From: Macquaria australasica
Lineage: Eukaryota; Chordata; Actinopteri; Centrarchiformes; Percichthyidae
DNA: 64,000 bases
NCBI GenBank assembly: GCA_005408345.1
Contig: SEMN01000611.1
Span: forward strand, 1-64,000
Direction: 5' to 3'
The translations under genes were made by a program, and so were the position numbers. Positions 9,843-22,200 of this stretch are shown here, in pieces (within the stretch, counting starts at the first letter, position 1; each line of letters begins with the position of its first letter). A model generated the notes under the pieces. It was not told the DNA's origin and searched no databases. It saw only the letters and a program-made list of their open reading frames with translations.

Positions 9843-11095
9843 TCAACAGTCTTCTTTCAGAAAGTTCTTGCTTCCAAAGCTGGCTGGATGAGGCAGAGGG
9901 CCTTCAGCATGTTCTGTGCGGCTCGGACACAGCTGACGGGCAATCTTCTGGGCCTGCACTGCAAAGTCCAAATGGTCAGGCTCTAACAAAGATGCCCATA
10001 TTGTAAACAACATCTTATCTTGCCTACCATATAACGTTAGTAAATTCATCGGGGAGCTCATTGATGAAAAATCTTCTTCAGTTCTGTTTATCTGTATTTT
10101 GCTCCAAATTGAATGTGCAAAAGTAAATACTTTAACTGGAGTTAAAGACAGGCTCATGAAAAGAGAAAAAAGCTAGTGCAATCAAAGGTGCTATTATAAT
10201 ACTAAATCATTTTTATGCCCGGTTTCAGCTACAATTGATCCAGGTTGCGTAGTATGTTTGGTATATTGTTATTTTGTGTATTAAGAGTATCTAAGGTTGT
10301 GTAAGACTAGTCAAGGGTTTGGAAAAATAGACTGAAATACAAAAAACAGAAACTTTGGTCAAAGAGTGTCATAATGAAGTTGTAATATTGTAGGCTACAG
10401 CCCCCCTTTATGAGACTCATGCCTCAATTGGGTGGTAGCATTGTGGGTCTAGGTGGCTTTTGAAAACCATGTAAATTGTGTACAACATGACTTCACTATG
10501 AAATGACTGCTATGAGGTAGACTGAGAAATGTGGAGTTGACAAATGTTACCCATGGAGTTGTAATGAAACAGCAGGTCAACGTGAACTCTGAGATGTGAA
10601 GTTATTACAACCTTGTCAAGTTGATGGTTGGCAACAACCTTTTATATACCTTAAAGGGCTTCTTCAGTTTTTGGCTATAAATATTTGAATTATGTAGGTT
10701 TTACTTGAGTAAATGTGCTTGAGCTGATGCCAAATAAAACTTAGGTTTGTGTTAAACTGTAGGGTAGGCCTACCCAACAGAGCTGACAGCCTGGTTTTGC
10801 ATAGCCACAGACCATCCTGGCTACATGACTGCTTGTAGGTCAAACCTTTCTAGATTTTTAAGATTAAATGCTCATGTTGGTGAATTTACACTCAGATGTG
10901 GCCAGTATTTCTCTTACTTGCATTCTAAGTGTTTTGTAATTTGTTAAATTTTAATGTAATTTGTAAGAAAATACTTTATAGAACAGTAATTGTGTTTTTA
11001 AAATACCCAAAATATGTTCACCATGATTTATCAAAAAAAAAAAGGTATCAATAGTTTACAGCAAACTGTTTTTTATAAATGAAAAACTAAAAATA
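9843..11095. other. intergenic, no gene seen
   Basis: AT-rich sequence without recognisable exon or RNA gene. A 104-codon minus frame at 9843-10157 has no domain or clear splice sites; it could be 5' untranslated or chance. Confidence 0.4.
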
Positions 11096-11165
11096 CGGTA
11101 AATGGACTGCACTTACATAGTGCTTTTCTACCTTAACAGACAAAGCACTTTACAATTAGCCTAAA
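11096..11165 (+). repeat. LINE 3'-end type dispersed repeat
   Basis: GGTAAATGGACTGCACTTAC followed by ATAGTGCTTTTCT and AAAGCACTTTACA matches a very common fish interspersed repeat tied to LINE 3' ends. Short fragment, non-coding. Confidence 0.55.
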
Positions 11166-11889
11166 TTAATTAATTTGAATACCTGTGAGTGTGAGTGGTG
11201 TGTGTTAAATTCTATGTATATAAGTAACTGTATATATTGTTTTTATTTTTATTTTATTCTAATTTTAAATATTTGTATGTGTGTAGCATGAAGGGGGCTA
11301 CAACTTTAATTGCATTGTGCAGCCCTGTTTAAATATCTAGCTTGAAACTTGAAACTAGATATTTTTTCTTGCCAAGTTTATTCTTGGTCACACCCACCTC
11401 AGATCCATTCGTAACTTTTTTCTCGTAGAAATTGTCACAACCCAGGCTCAGTGGGCTAGACAAATAGGGAGACCATGCACGATTTAAAGTAAAACCAAAC
11501 CAAAAGGGTAGATGGAGATCGTAAGAGAGACCGAGACAGAATGAGGAGCCAGCTTAAATAACCTAAGCCCAGCCTGCCCAGGTGCAAGACATCATGTTAA
11601 ATGGCTCTGCCCATCTCTACCTGCAGGCAACCTGCAAAGGAAAAACAAAGACAGCAGGAGGAGCACTGACAGAGTCAGAGGTCATCACAAAATGCAGCGT
11701 GTATAAGTGCTGACTGAGTTTATTAGACTGGCTACTTTTATTTCTGTTGTTCAGTGCAGAAAGTTAGGTTTGTGTTGTACCTCGTGCAATCAATGAATGA
11801 AAGATTTAATTGTCTTAACAGTTATTGTAAAGACAGTATTGCTTCATTCACGCAAAGGGCTTCTTCTGTTGAATAGTGTCACATTCATT

Positions 11890-12300
11890 TGTTACGGTTG
11901 GACAGAGCCAGGCTAGCTGTTTCCCCGTTTCCAGTCTTTGTGCTAAGCACTAACCGGCTGCTGGCTTCAGATTCATATTGAACAGAACAATATGAGAGTG
12001 GTATTGATATTTTCATCTAATTCTCAGTAAGAAAGTAAGTAAGCATTTCTCAAAATGAATATGAAAATGTAAAAAGAGCCATTTCTTTAACTGCCTGTTG
12101 ACTGGATGATGTAATGTTTTACAATAATAAGTCAGTAAATGGGAAAGTTGTCATTCTACATAAACCCAGATTTTCCTGTAATTGTGCATTGTGAACCTAA
12201 ACACACATGTCGTTTGGTGCTGGGCAGGTAGTGTACAGTGGGTGTATCAAGGGTTTTTTCAGTTGAAAACAACTGTCTGCTGCTGCTGGAAACAGGGTTG
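11890..12300. repeat. fragments of a dispersed repeat also present near 32.4, 39.0 and 62.9 kb
   Basis: GGACAGAGCCAGGCTAGCTG at about 11902 recurs at about 32393. GTGCTGGGCAGGTAGTGTAC at about 12217 recurs at about 39057. A weaker relative (TAGCCTAGCTGTTTC near 62928) is also present. These are pieces of one fish interspersed family scattered across intergenic and intronic DNA. Confidence 0.65.
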
Positions 12301-13175
12301 ATGAGAATAGAGAACTGAACCAAACTGTAACTGACGGAAACTTCAGAGTTGAGAAGGGTTCAATTGCAGACCTCAGGTGCAGGGACAGTAGGTTTGCAAG
12401 CCAATAGGAAGAGAGTAGAGGCTTTTCTCAAGTCCTTTCACTTTTTTTGTCTGTACTTGTGTTCTTGTGGCTCTGTGAAATGCGTCGGTCACATCACCAG
12501 TCACAGCCAAAATACTGTCCCAATTTAATATCCACATTATTAGGAACAAGACTTGAAAACCCCAACCTCCAGGAGCAGTGTGGGTTGGGGTGTGATTTTG
12601 ACATAATGGCCACAGTTAAAAGTGCAGGTCATGTGATGCCCTGGAACCCAGAAAGACTTTTTGCCATGACAAATGAAATTTCTGTCAAATTAAAGAAATT
12701 ATCGTGAGCATCACACGCCTGCAAAAATCACTTTAGGTCATTAGGTCCAAAATATAATATAAACCACCAAGAGTATGTATATATAATTTTCCTGCACAGA
12801 TTTGCTAAGGGGCTGGGGGTAAAATGAATTGGGTTCATTTTTGCTTTACTGTAATACCAGAACAGCACATGAACTAACTACGGAGAGATTTCAGACACAC
12901 AGATGGGCATGAGGCAACGAAATGAAGCATGGAACTATCCCAGTAGGGTCAATGGCTGGTGTGGGAAGTGTCTCTGATGATGGAGCATCCCCTCTGCAGA
13001 CAGCACTTGAGTTTGATGTCCAGCTTTTGACAGGCTTCACCACTCCCTGCAGTGCCTTACTGTCACCGGAAGGCTTCTAACTAGCCCTAGCCTACTGTAA
13101 GAGAGTTCGCAGTTCTATGCACTATGCATTCACAAATTTTCACATTTTATTTTTTACTCCAGTCATTGCTGGGTG

Positions 13176-13496
13176 TTAGGGGAAATGAGGAAGATGTACA
13201 GTTCTAGCAGTAGCATTATTAGCTGTCGCAATTCTTCGGCTGTCAGGTCGAAAAAGTGATCTCAGCTCTGTTTCTGCAGATTGAGTTGCAGAGGACGCAG
13301 GTGATGCTGCGTAGTTGTAGTTTATCGTTGCTGCAATATTGCTGATCACTTCGGAGGAGGATAAAATTGTGTTTAGCAAGCCGACAGCCTCGGTCACCAC
13401 CCGATCACGGTTGAGATTCTCCATGACTCCATGGCGTGAAATGACCCTATGACCCAAGGGGAAAAAACCCGTGGAGATGGAAGTCCATCCATCCAT
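13176..13496 (-). pseudogene. possible transposon-related open frame, unassigned
   Basis: The 106-codon minus frame from 13496 has a non-repetitive, globular-looking composition. An internal Met at about codon 25 is followed by ENLNRDRVVTEAVGLLNTI and ELRSLFRPDSRR. It stops shortly after HLPHFP. It recalls uncharacterised frames linked to fish repeats, but I cannot name a family. It abuts a dispersed repeat at 13483, so it may belong to a mobile element. Confidence 0.25.
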
Positions 13497-13635
13497 TGTC
13501 TATACCGCTTATCCTCTTAGAGGGTCGCAGGGGGCTGGAGCCAATCCCAGCTGACATTGGGCGAGAGGCAGGGTACACCCAGGACTGGTCGCCAGTCAAT
13601 CACAGGGCTGACACATAGAGACAGACATATTGAGA
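13483..13635 (+). repeat. common fish interspersed repeat
   Basis: Contains the signature CCATCCATTGTCTATACCGC then GGGTCGCAGGGGGCTGGAGC, CAATCCCAGCTGACATTGGG, GTCGCCAGTCAATCACAGGG and GACACATAGAGAC, a repeat found throughout teleost genomes. Non-coding. Confidence 0.75.
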
Positions 13636-14036
13636 AGCCTTCCGGTTTTACTGAAATGACTTCTGGATATACTGAAATGCTTTCAGGTACATATGAGCGT
13701 TTCACACATGTGTGTGTGAGTTTTCAATAGTATGGATGCGTGTGTGAAAGTGTCACATGTGAATGCGTATGTGTTTGCGTAACACATACGTTGTTGTGTA
13801 ACAAAAGTCTGAATTATTTCCTAAACGGCCCCTCATATGGGACTCCCCACCAGTCACTTCTAGATATCCTATGGCCTGGATGACCCAGCATCTTCCTGCA
13901 AAACACGCAAGTAAAAGACTGTATAACAATGGATATTTAACTTGGAACGTCATTAAGTCCCATGCATCACAGAGTAGACTCTGCAGTATGCGCTTCACAG
14001 GCTCATGTTTATAAAGCCAGTTTCCTACAGGACCCG

Positions 14037-14372
14037 TCGCACTGGTATAGCTCAGTGGTTACTTCGACCAACAATTCTCACTGGAGAATACGCTGATCTC
14101 AGTCCCTCCCCGGGATCGAACCACGGGCGCTGTCCAGTGTTTTCTCTTCCTCTGATTCCAAACTGCAACACAACAGCTACTTTTTACAGTAATGTCTTCT
14201 TTAAGAGGATAAAAGCACTCCCTCCACAGCTGCGTCCCATTACAACGCACAGCCTTGATAAGGTCTGTTTCCTGCTGTTCCAGACGCACTGGTGTAGCTC
14301 AGTGGTTACTTCCACTGTTCCGTCCCTCCCCGGGATCGAACCACGGGCGCTGTCCAGTGTTTTCTCTCTCTA
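14037..14372 (+). repeat. twice-copied tRNA-like (SINE-like) block
   Basis: GCACTGGT(A/G)TAGCTCAGTGG occurs at about 14039 and 14286; TAGCTCAGTGGTTA (14048-14061 and 14295-14308) fits a pol III A box. Each is followed by CTCCCCGGGATCGAACCACG (with GGGATCGAACC at 14112-14122 and 14332-14342), a nearly palindromic B-box-like element, then GGGCGCTGTCCAGTGTTTTC. Spacing between the boxes is 64 and 37 bases, so copy 1 has an extra ~27 bases. I cannot fold either copy into a normal cloverleaf, so this is a tRNA-derived repeat rather than a tRNA gene. Confidence 0.5.
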
Positions 14373-15470
14373 TGAACTGGCCTGCTGTCTTTAATTCTGC
14401 TAAAGACTCTCATAAACACCACAGTTACGTTGAGTGAAGCTGTCCCAGTTTGGCGAATAAAAGAGTCGACACTTTTTTCCGCAAGTCAGTGCAGTGCAGC
14501 TCTGATTGAACAACAAAGGCTAATGTTGATTTTGTTGCTGTTGGTTTTATTGTATTTCCTCTGAGGTTGTATTTCAGCAATATACCCATAAATGCTAAAG
14601 TGGTGTTATACATGTTACTGGAGAATTTGCGATAATAGCACCGTCAGACGCCCAGCTGATACTCGCCTCAACAGTGCACCCTCTCGGCTATAATGTAGCC
14701 TGTTTCCATTTTACCTGGGTCAAGCTGGCACGATTTAGGTCTTCCGGTTGTAACTCTTGTTTCAAAATGACATATTTCGGCTTTTTTTTATATGATAACA
14801 CATATATAGGCTATATTTTAGAGACAGTGTTTCATGATATTTTAAGAGATTGTTTGTACAACTTAACACATTCCATTATAAAATATGCGGAATTAGTATA
14901 TTAGGGCAGCGCACGGCACCATTTTACAGATCTACCAAAAATATTAACAGCCGTTATAAACTTATTATTAGCAATTTATTATAACTATTAACTTTGCTTT
15001 CTGATCTGCAATAGCAGATAAATACAGTGTAAAATTATATTTACATGGATAAATTATGCACACAGTGGTAGGATATCAACAAGCAAAGTTAATCTATACC
15101 ATTGCAACTCAGAGCGTATCACCTATTTTATTTTAGTTTTTAGGGTAACCAATTTCAGTTGGACAAATGTTCTTTTGTTGTCCCCGAATAATGGGAGCCA
15201 TGTTTCCTCTGCCCCGGTAAATGTGTACAGCACTGCTAACAATATCCTCAGGCTTGGAAATGATCAAATTCACCACACACAATTTAGGCCGTCAACTATC
15301 TGCTGTAACTTAGTATTTCAGAGACATAATAGTTCCCCACTGCCCCATCTCCACCGAACATGTGGCACTGTCAACATCAGACCGCGGGTCAGATATTCAC
15401 GTTGCTTTATTAAGTATAATTCATATCCAAGGGTTATGAACTGATCTGGAAGCGAGGTGAATTAATTTCC
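14373..15470. other. intergenic, no gene seen
   Basis: AT-rich sequence upstream of the USF1 promoter region. Short frames are present but none has splice signals or recognisable protein motifs. Confidence 0.4.
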
Positions 15471-16229
15471 TGTCGCGCATGCGTATTAGCGGCACCGACG
15501 ATAGTCTGTTGACAAATATCGGGGGAGGGACCACTGCGGCGTAAGTAGATCTTTGTTCAGACTGAAATATATATTCAACATAATTTAGCACTGTATGCAT
15601 AATTTGTCCATTTAAATATAAGTTTACACTGCATTCATCTGATATTGCGGACACGGCCGCCACAAAGCTAGCGGAAAGGAAAGTGCTGTGTTAAACATCT
15701 GTAAAAACCGCTGGGGCCGAGTGGTAATGTAGCAGAAAGGTAGGATCCGTGTCGAGCTAGCCACACTGAAACATCTGATTTCCGGTGCGAATCCCTAAAG
15801 CAAAATACGTGTTTACATATCTGTTAAAATGTATCTGAGTGAAAGAGCATACAAGTGAAAACACAGACCGCATGTAAGAATAATTATGGAGTAAATGAAA
15901 ACTCGCTCCCATGATACCGTTTTCCACCGCACACATCTCAGTTCGTGCTTACATTTTGAAGGCGAAGGCGGCCAGTTTCCGTTGTCACCCATGGTAACGT
16001 TCGCTCTGACTCAGCCTCACAGCTAGCTACCAACAACCCCTTTCTAACACCGTCCCAGATTTCATCTTCTGCTTTAGGGTCATTGTCGTTTAAAGTCATA
16101 TCGACAGTCGACATTCTGTAGTTTCGAGCAAAGTTCCTTCCGTCTTACTGTCAAACTTATGAACTTGTTTCACAGTCTGGCTGTGGGAGCGAGTGAAGGC
16201 GGTCTCCTCGTCCACGACTGTCGGCAGAA
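15471..16229 (+). promoter_or_regulatory. USF1 upstream/promoter region
   Basis: CpG content rises here relative to the flanks. GCGCATGCG at 15475-15483 is the core of an NRF1 site. GAAGGCGAAGGCGGCC lies near 15957. The stretch just before the ATG (about 16170-16229) is a short 5' untranslated region ending CGGCAGAAATG. There is no TATA box at a sensible distance, fitting a CpG-type housekeeping promoter. Exact start sites are unknown. Confidence 0.5.
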
Positions 16230-19200
16230 ATGAAGAGGTGAGTGGGACGGTAACATGCGCCATTGTCAACTAATAACAACAGAAATACGCCGATAGACTA
16301 GGCTGCCAGTCCACTGACTAGCTAGTTGTTAATTAACCAATTAAAGCGCCAATTTAACCACAGCATAACTCAACTCTTGTAATTCCATGTGTGCAGCCAA
16401 CAGAAGAGCCCTGAACCAGATGGGAGTGTTACCGTCAACGAGGAAGGTAAAACAAAAACACAGTACTACTATTACTCATTAAGTGGATGTCACTATCATT
16501 ATTGTGTTGTGAAAAGGTATTTAAAGTTATTAAAATGGTACCAAAGGGAATGTTATGATATGTTTTTGTGCTTTCATGAGTCAAACATCCCAGTTTCAGG
16601 CACTGTCTTTGAAAGTCTAAAACTCTTGAATTAATGGCGGTTCAGGCTTTTAATGTTATCATACCCCAATGTATGTTTCTGAAGTGTCTTAGCCCAATCC
16701 AGGGAAACCCTTTAAAGCCTCCATCAGTGCGTGTACTTAGACATTTTAACCATGAAAACATGCTGTGTATGTGCTTACTGTATATCATTTCCTTACACTC
16801 TTTTCACTTCCTACCCTGTAAGAGCACACATGGTTGTGTGAGGATACCTGAAGCACTAACAATATGGTTTTAAGTTGTCTTAAAGCCAATCTTTCCATTT
16901 CCATTTCCAGCTACTTTTGACAACTATAAAGTTGACTTAACGTTCTGTGTGGCTTTGTGCTCCTTCAGGGTCCGTAGCCACGGCAGAAGACCCGGCAGCT
17001 ATTGCCACCATTCAGTCTGCCGCCACCTTCACTGACCAACCCATCAAATATCTGTTCAAGACAGAAGGAGCAGGCGGGCAGGTAGGACAGAGTATTGACA
17101 ACAACACGTGGTTATTTCAGTTAACCTGCGAGGTGTTATTTCAAATCAAGTGAGGCGTTATTTCCACCAAGAGGCACTTGAGCTGACATATTCACTGTGA
17201 TATATTACACATAACCACACAAATACACTCATGTAAGTCTGAAGGGGGAAACTGTAACTCAGGGAAAATCTTTCTCTAGACGATGCACACAGACGGCAAT
17301 CAGACAGACCCTCTGCATGACGACAAAATGAAAACAGATTTTGTATTAATATTGTAGATACAGAACTGAAAAGTAAGGGCAAAGCACACTGGAGTGAATT
17401 TAAATGAACATTTGTGAACAGAAATAAAGTGTGATTTAGATCGCTATCTCCACTCCTGAATCCACAAGATCTTTACAATACCTGTGGGGTCACGTGACTG
17501 ACGACTGTAGCCAAAGGGGACCCCCCTACCACTCCACCCCACCCCCTTAAAAAAAAAAAAAAAAAGTAAGCCCCCCCCCCATGCTATTTTTTCTCAAAAT
17601 AGCATTTGAGACAAAACCAAAGATATTAATGGAAATTCAAAGAGTGACTTGAGCTTGCACTAGAAATGTATTAGCAAAAATATATTACAGGTTTTCTATT
17701 GTTGTTATTGCATACATGAAACAGATTTTAACAAGTGCATATCTTGTCTGTGACTTCACATTTCTTGATAATTGTGCCAGTATGACAGTCACATTACCTC
17801 CTGGTCTCAGTACTCATGACCCACTTCACTTAATGGAGACCTAAAAGTAGAAGTTAGATTTAGATTCTGTATCTGTGTGCTCTACAGTTGTGAATATATC
17901 ACCACAGTGATAATGAAATATTGACCATTCAGTGTAATGTGTTGTGTCCCAGGTGACCTACAGAGTGATCCAGGTGTCAGATGGCCAGTTGGAGAGTCAG
18001 ACAGACGGAGCTGCAGCGGTCAGTCTGGTTGCTGGTTTCCCTGCAACCACTCAGGCTGTCACACAGGTGAGGACAGCACTGACCCAACTGTATGAGCGTG
18101 AATAATTCTGATCTTCATGAAAGACAGAAGTACTAACCTTTTACAGTCAACTTTCAAACCTGACGGTATTTAGTAAAGCAGAAATACCCATGTCACATTT
18201 CTTTCAGTTAAACTCTGTTATATCATATTAATAATTTAATTTTAATAGTTTTTAACCAAGACATCCAGTATTTGGATCAACTAGCTTGCAAAAAATAAGT
18301 AGCCTAGATTAAGTAGGCTTTAGCTTGTTTTTCAGTGTGTCAGATACATATTTAATCAACATTTCTGTAAATATAAGTATCAGATCGGACTCGGTATAGA
18401 GTGCTGCAGGGATGGCATATTTTTGTAGGCCAGCCCGGAAGTTAGCATCGCACTGGTTCCACTCCACAAAAAGCCAATGGGATTTTTCCACTGGATTTTG
18501 GATTATTGCAGAAAATAAGCTCTGTGGCAAACAAAAGTTTATGCTGCTTGCACGTTTTGTTCAGCAAGGTAATCTTTACAAATGAACACCACTTTTATTA
18601 TTTGTGCGCTTACCTCTTCTACCAAACCCTTTCTTGAAAGTTTGAGTTAGAACAGTTTGCAAGAGCGCGAGTATAAACCCAACGAGGCTGTAAAGGCGGA
18701 CGAGTGAGTCGATGAGTTTCTGTGTTCGGCATGATGACGTTTAATGTCCCCGACGACCTCTGTAGTCTCATTTAGCCACTTGTTAGCAACCGCCTTTAAA
18801 AGCACATAAAAGCTTCAAAATTCACAAGTGGGGTATTTACTGACATATTTTATATTGCAGAACAAAACGTGAAAATCTCTTAAGCTTGTGTTAACCACAG
18901 ACCTTATTTCAGGCATCTAACCAAAAACCCATTCAGGAAACCCACTGACTTCCAGACAAGGGAACCGTCTCGAAGCAGAGACGGCAAATGAGTTAGCTAA
19001 AATGCTAACTCGTGTCCTGGTTTTAGGACTCATTCCTGCAGCACTTAGTGGCTCAGTATTTTGGCAAATCTAAGCTGTGTAATGCAACACCAACCCCAAA
19101 ATACATTTTGTTTTAAACATAAGACGTAAGTCTTCTCTTGTCTGGACAAAAAGCTAAATTCCTTGCTATAGAGGTAGATGAGGCAACAGTTTGAACCCCC

Positions 19201-22200
19201 TCACCACTGATGTTCTGATTTAATGACTTCTTATAAGATGATACATTTGAGTTCAGGGGAGTTGGAGGGTGGAACTTTCCTTTTTATGTAAGTGGTGACC
19301 TTGATTGACTGCTCTTAGTGGTCAGTAGGCATTATAAGTCACTGATTATTAACTGATCTCCACCTCTGATCCAGACAAAGGCTTAAATAGGCCACGGATA
19401 TTTTCTGTTTCTCAAAGTTCATGCAATCACAAAATGTGTTTTGTTCAAAGATAATATGTACTACTTTGCATTATAAAACACACACTTTAAATACTTTTTT
19501 TTGCTGCTACAAGTGTAATAACTGTACTTCATGCTTCAAACAGCAGCTAGACACTTCACCCTCCATCTGAAGGACACTTTCTGTTCAAGTGCAATTTTTA
19601 TATTTTCTTTAATTTTTTATTGCAACTTCATTGTTCCCTCTCTTTATTTGTGACATTTGTTTTGTCTCAGTACACTTTATAGTTACTAATTATGTTTTGT
19701 GTATGTCATACCTTTATTTTCTGTTTCTTTCATGCTCAGTTTTTGTATGTATTAGATGCTCATAATATACAGTATTTTAGTTATTTAAAGTTACTTATCT
19801 ATACTATGCATCTGTCCTGCTGTGACTGATATTATATACTCAGTCACATTCAGCATTTAGTGTAGAAATGCTGTATCAGAGGCTTTTAAATCCACCCAAG
19901 ATTAAAGTACATTTTTCTGGTAAAACACTTGGAAGTTTAAAATGTGCAGGTGGCTCTAGATGTTACAGTTTCTGTCTATCCACAGCAGTAACTGCCTCAA
20001 CAGTAGCTTGCAGATTTCCTGATAGATTTGATCTCTCGTTTCTTTTGCACCAGTTGTACAGTGCAACACAAGGCTAACAGTGGAGCTAATGTCTCTTTGA
20101 TGTCAGGCTGTGTTCTCCCAGTCTGAGGGGTTGGAGGGAGACGGCAACACAGAGACACAGTACACCTACTACCCTGCCACCATTGCAGATGCCACCACTG
20201 GCACCATGGTGACCACAGTGCAGGCCTCTGACACACTGCTGGGCCAGACCACACCCACAGGTAATTACTGCCCGTATAGAAAGTCTGGCACACAGCTATG
20301 ACAAAGCTTATGCTGTTATCTTCTTCCTTGAAAAATACAGTACAATGCCATTTTCATTTGACACTGACTTTATAAGAGTTAAATAAAAATAATGATCATG
20401 GACTTAATATATAATACATAATAATTGATACAATTACAAAACAAAATTTTAAACTTATTTTGGAGGAGAGTCTTTTTTTTAAATTACCCATAATTTAAAG
20501 GCTTTACAGTGCATGAATTCTTTAAGATGTTCATTATAAGATGCTATATGTCTACTTATACTTATTCGTTGCAGCTGACGGTAAGCTTTTGTTTTACAGG
20601 GCAGCTTTATGTGATGATGTCACCCCAGGAAGTTTTGACAGGTTCCAATCAAAGGACAATCGCACCTCGCACTCAGCCATACATAGCGTAAGAATTACAG
20701 CAATGTTGCATCTAATTTGAAGTGCTAAATTTCAGGTAAATGTAGAAAATCTTGTACATCCAGCTTGCCGAGCCAACTTAATATCTTTGTTGTAATCTGT
20801 TTTCTAGAAAGCAAGAGGCTCCTCGGGCTTCCAGAGACGAGAAACGGCGAGCCCAGCACAATGAAGGTTAGTGCTCACATCCAATGTGAGCAGCTGGAGA
20901 TGAAGCTGTATTTTTTTTATTTGTCTGAGCAGGTATGAATGATAGAGTTAAGTCTCAAATTCTAATGTTGTTGCAACAGTTGAGCGCCGGCGCAGGGACA
21001 AGATCAACAACTGGATTGTGCAGCTGTCAAAGACCATCCCAGACTGTAACATTGACTATACCAAGACAGGACAGGTGAGTCCAGCTCAGACTTAGACTTC
21101 ACTTGGCCTGTCATTCTAGCAAAGATAGGTGAAATCCAGTGACAGTATGTTACTCTTCAGACGTCCTGTTCATAAACACTACACATAATTACGTTAGAAA
21201 GGATTGAGAAAGAAAAAGTTGAGGCTGTTTGTGAATTTTGAAGTTCTCTTGTGTTTTATCTCAGAGTAAAGGAGGAATCTTGTCCAAAGCCTGCGAGTAC
21301 ATCAAGGAACTCCGACAGAGCAACCTGAAGCTGGGGGAAGATATCAGCACTCTTGATCGTCTCAGAATTGACAACCAGCTACTTAGACAGGAGGTATGTC
21401 TGCTTGTATTTGCTGTACTTTGGGACTAAAGCTGTCGAGTGTCTTTACTTTTTGCCACTGTACAAGCTTTGAAATGTTAGCCATTTAGATCACTCTCAGT
21501 CAAGTAGAAAGAAATGGCAGATATAGTGTTTTCCTCAGAATTGTGTTCTTGTGTGAATAGGTCTGTATTGACTAATCCACCTGCTGATTTATGTGTTCTG
21601 CCGCCACTATCATTGCCGTGGCAGAAGCTGAACAAATGTACTCTGACAGTGGAAATGGGGATGTTTCGGTCAGCAATTGACACAGCCCAGCTATGAAGAG
21701 ATCAGCGGCACTCTGCTGGCAGACAACATTCTTTAGCGCTCCCTGAGTGGCAGGTTGTTGACACATCACTCAGAATGCAAACAGGAGGATTTAATCGAGA
21801 TGAATTAAAATGTAACTGACTTCAGGCCTGCAACTAATGATTAGTTTCATTATCGATTCATCTGCCCATTACCCTCTTGATAAATTGACTAATAGTTTGG
21901 TCTATAAAATGTCCTAAAACTGTGGAAAATGCCCATCATAATTTCCAAGAGCCCAAGGTGATGTCATCTGATGTCTTGTTTTTATCCAATCAACAGTCTG
22001 AAACCCAAAGATATTCAGTTCACTATAATGTAAGTCAAGGAAAGGCAGCAAATCCTCACATTTGAGAAGCTGGAACCATCAAATATATGGCATTTTTCTT
22101 GGGAATTGACTGAAACAATTAATCAGTTATCAAAATAGTTTCCAATCGACTAATACAGGGGTTCTCAACCTTTAGTAACTTAAGGCCCACTTCTGTTGTT

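Noticed and set aside
9843..10157. 104-codon minus frame upstream of the SAM-like gene
   Set aside because: No splice signals placing it in frame with the first coding exon at 9495; it lies beyond the presumed promoter. Kept only as unexplained sequence.
14048..14122. A functional tRNA gene
   Set aside because: A-box match is good, but no acceptor stem, anticodon arm or correctly oriented TΨC arm can be drawn, and the two copies differ in the spacer length.
15421..15663. 80-codon minus frame divergent from USF1, possible bidirectional-promoter gene
   Set aside because: It opens with GTG, not ATG, has no recognisable motif and no clear donor. The NRF1-type site alone does not prove divergent transcription.
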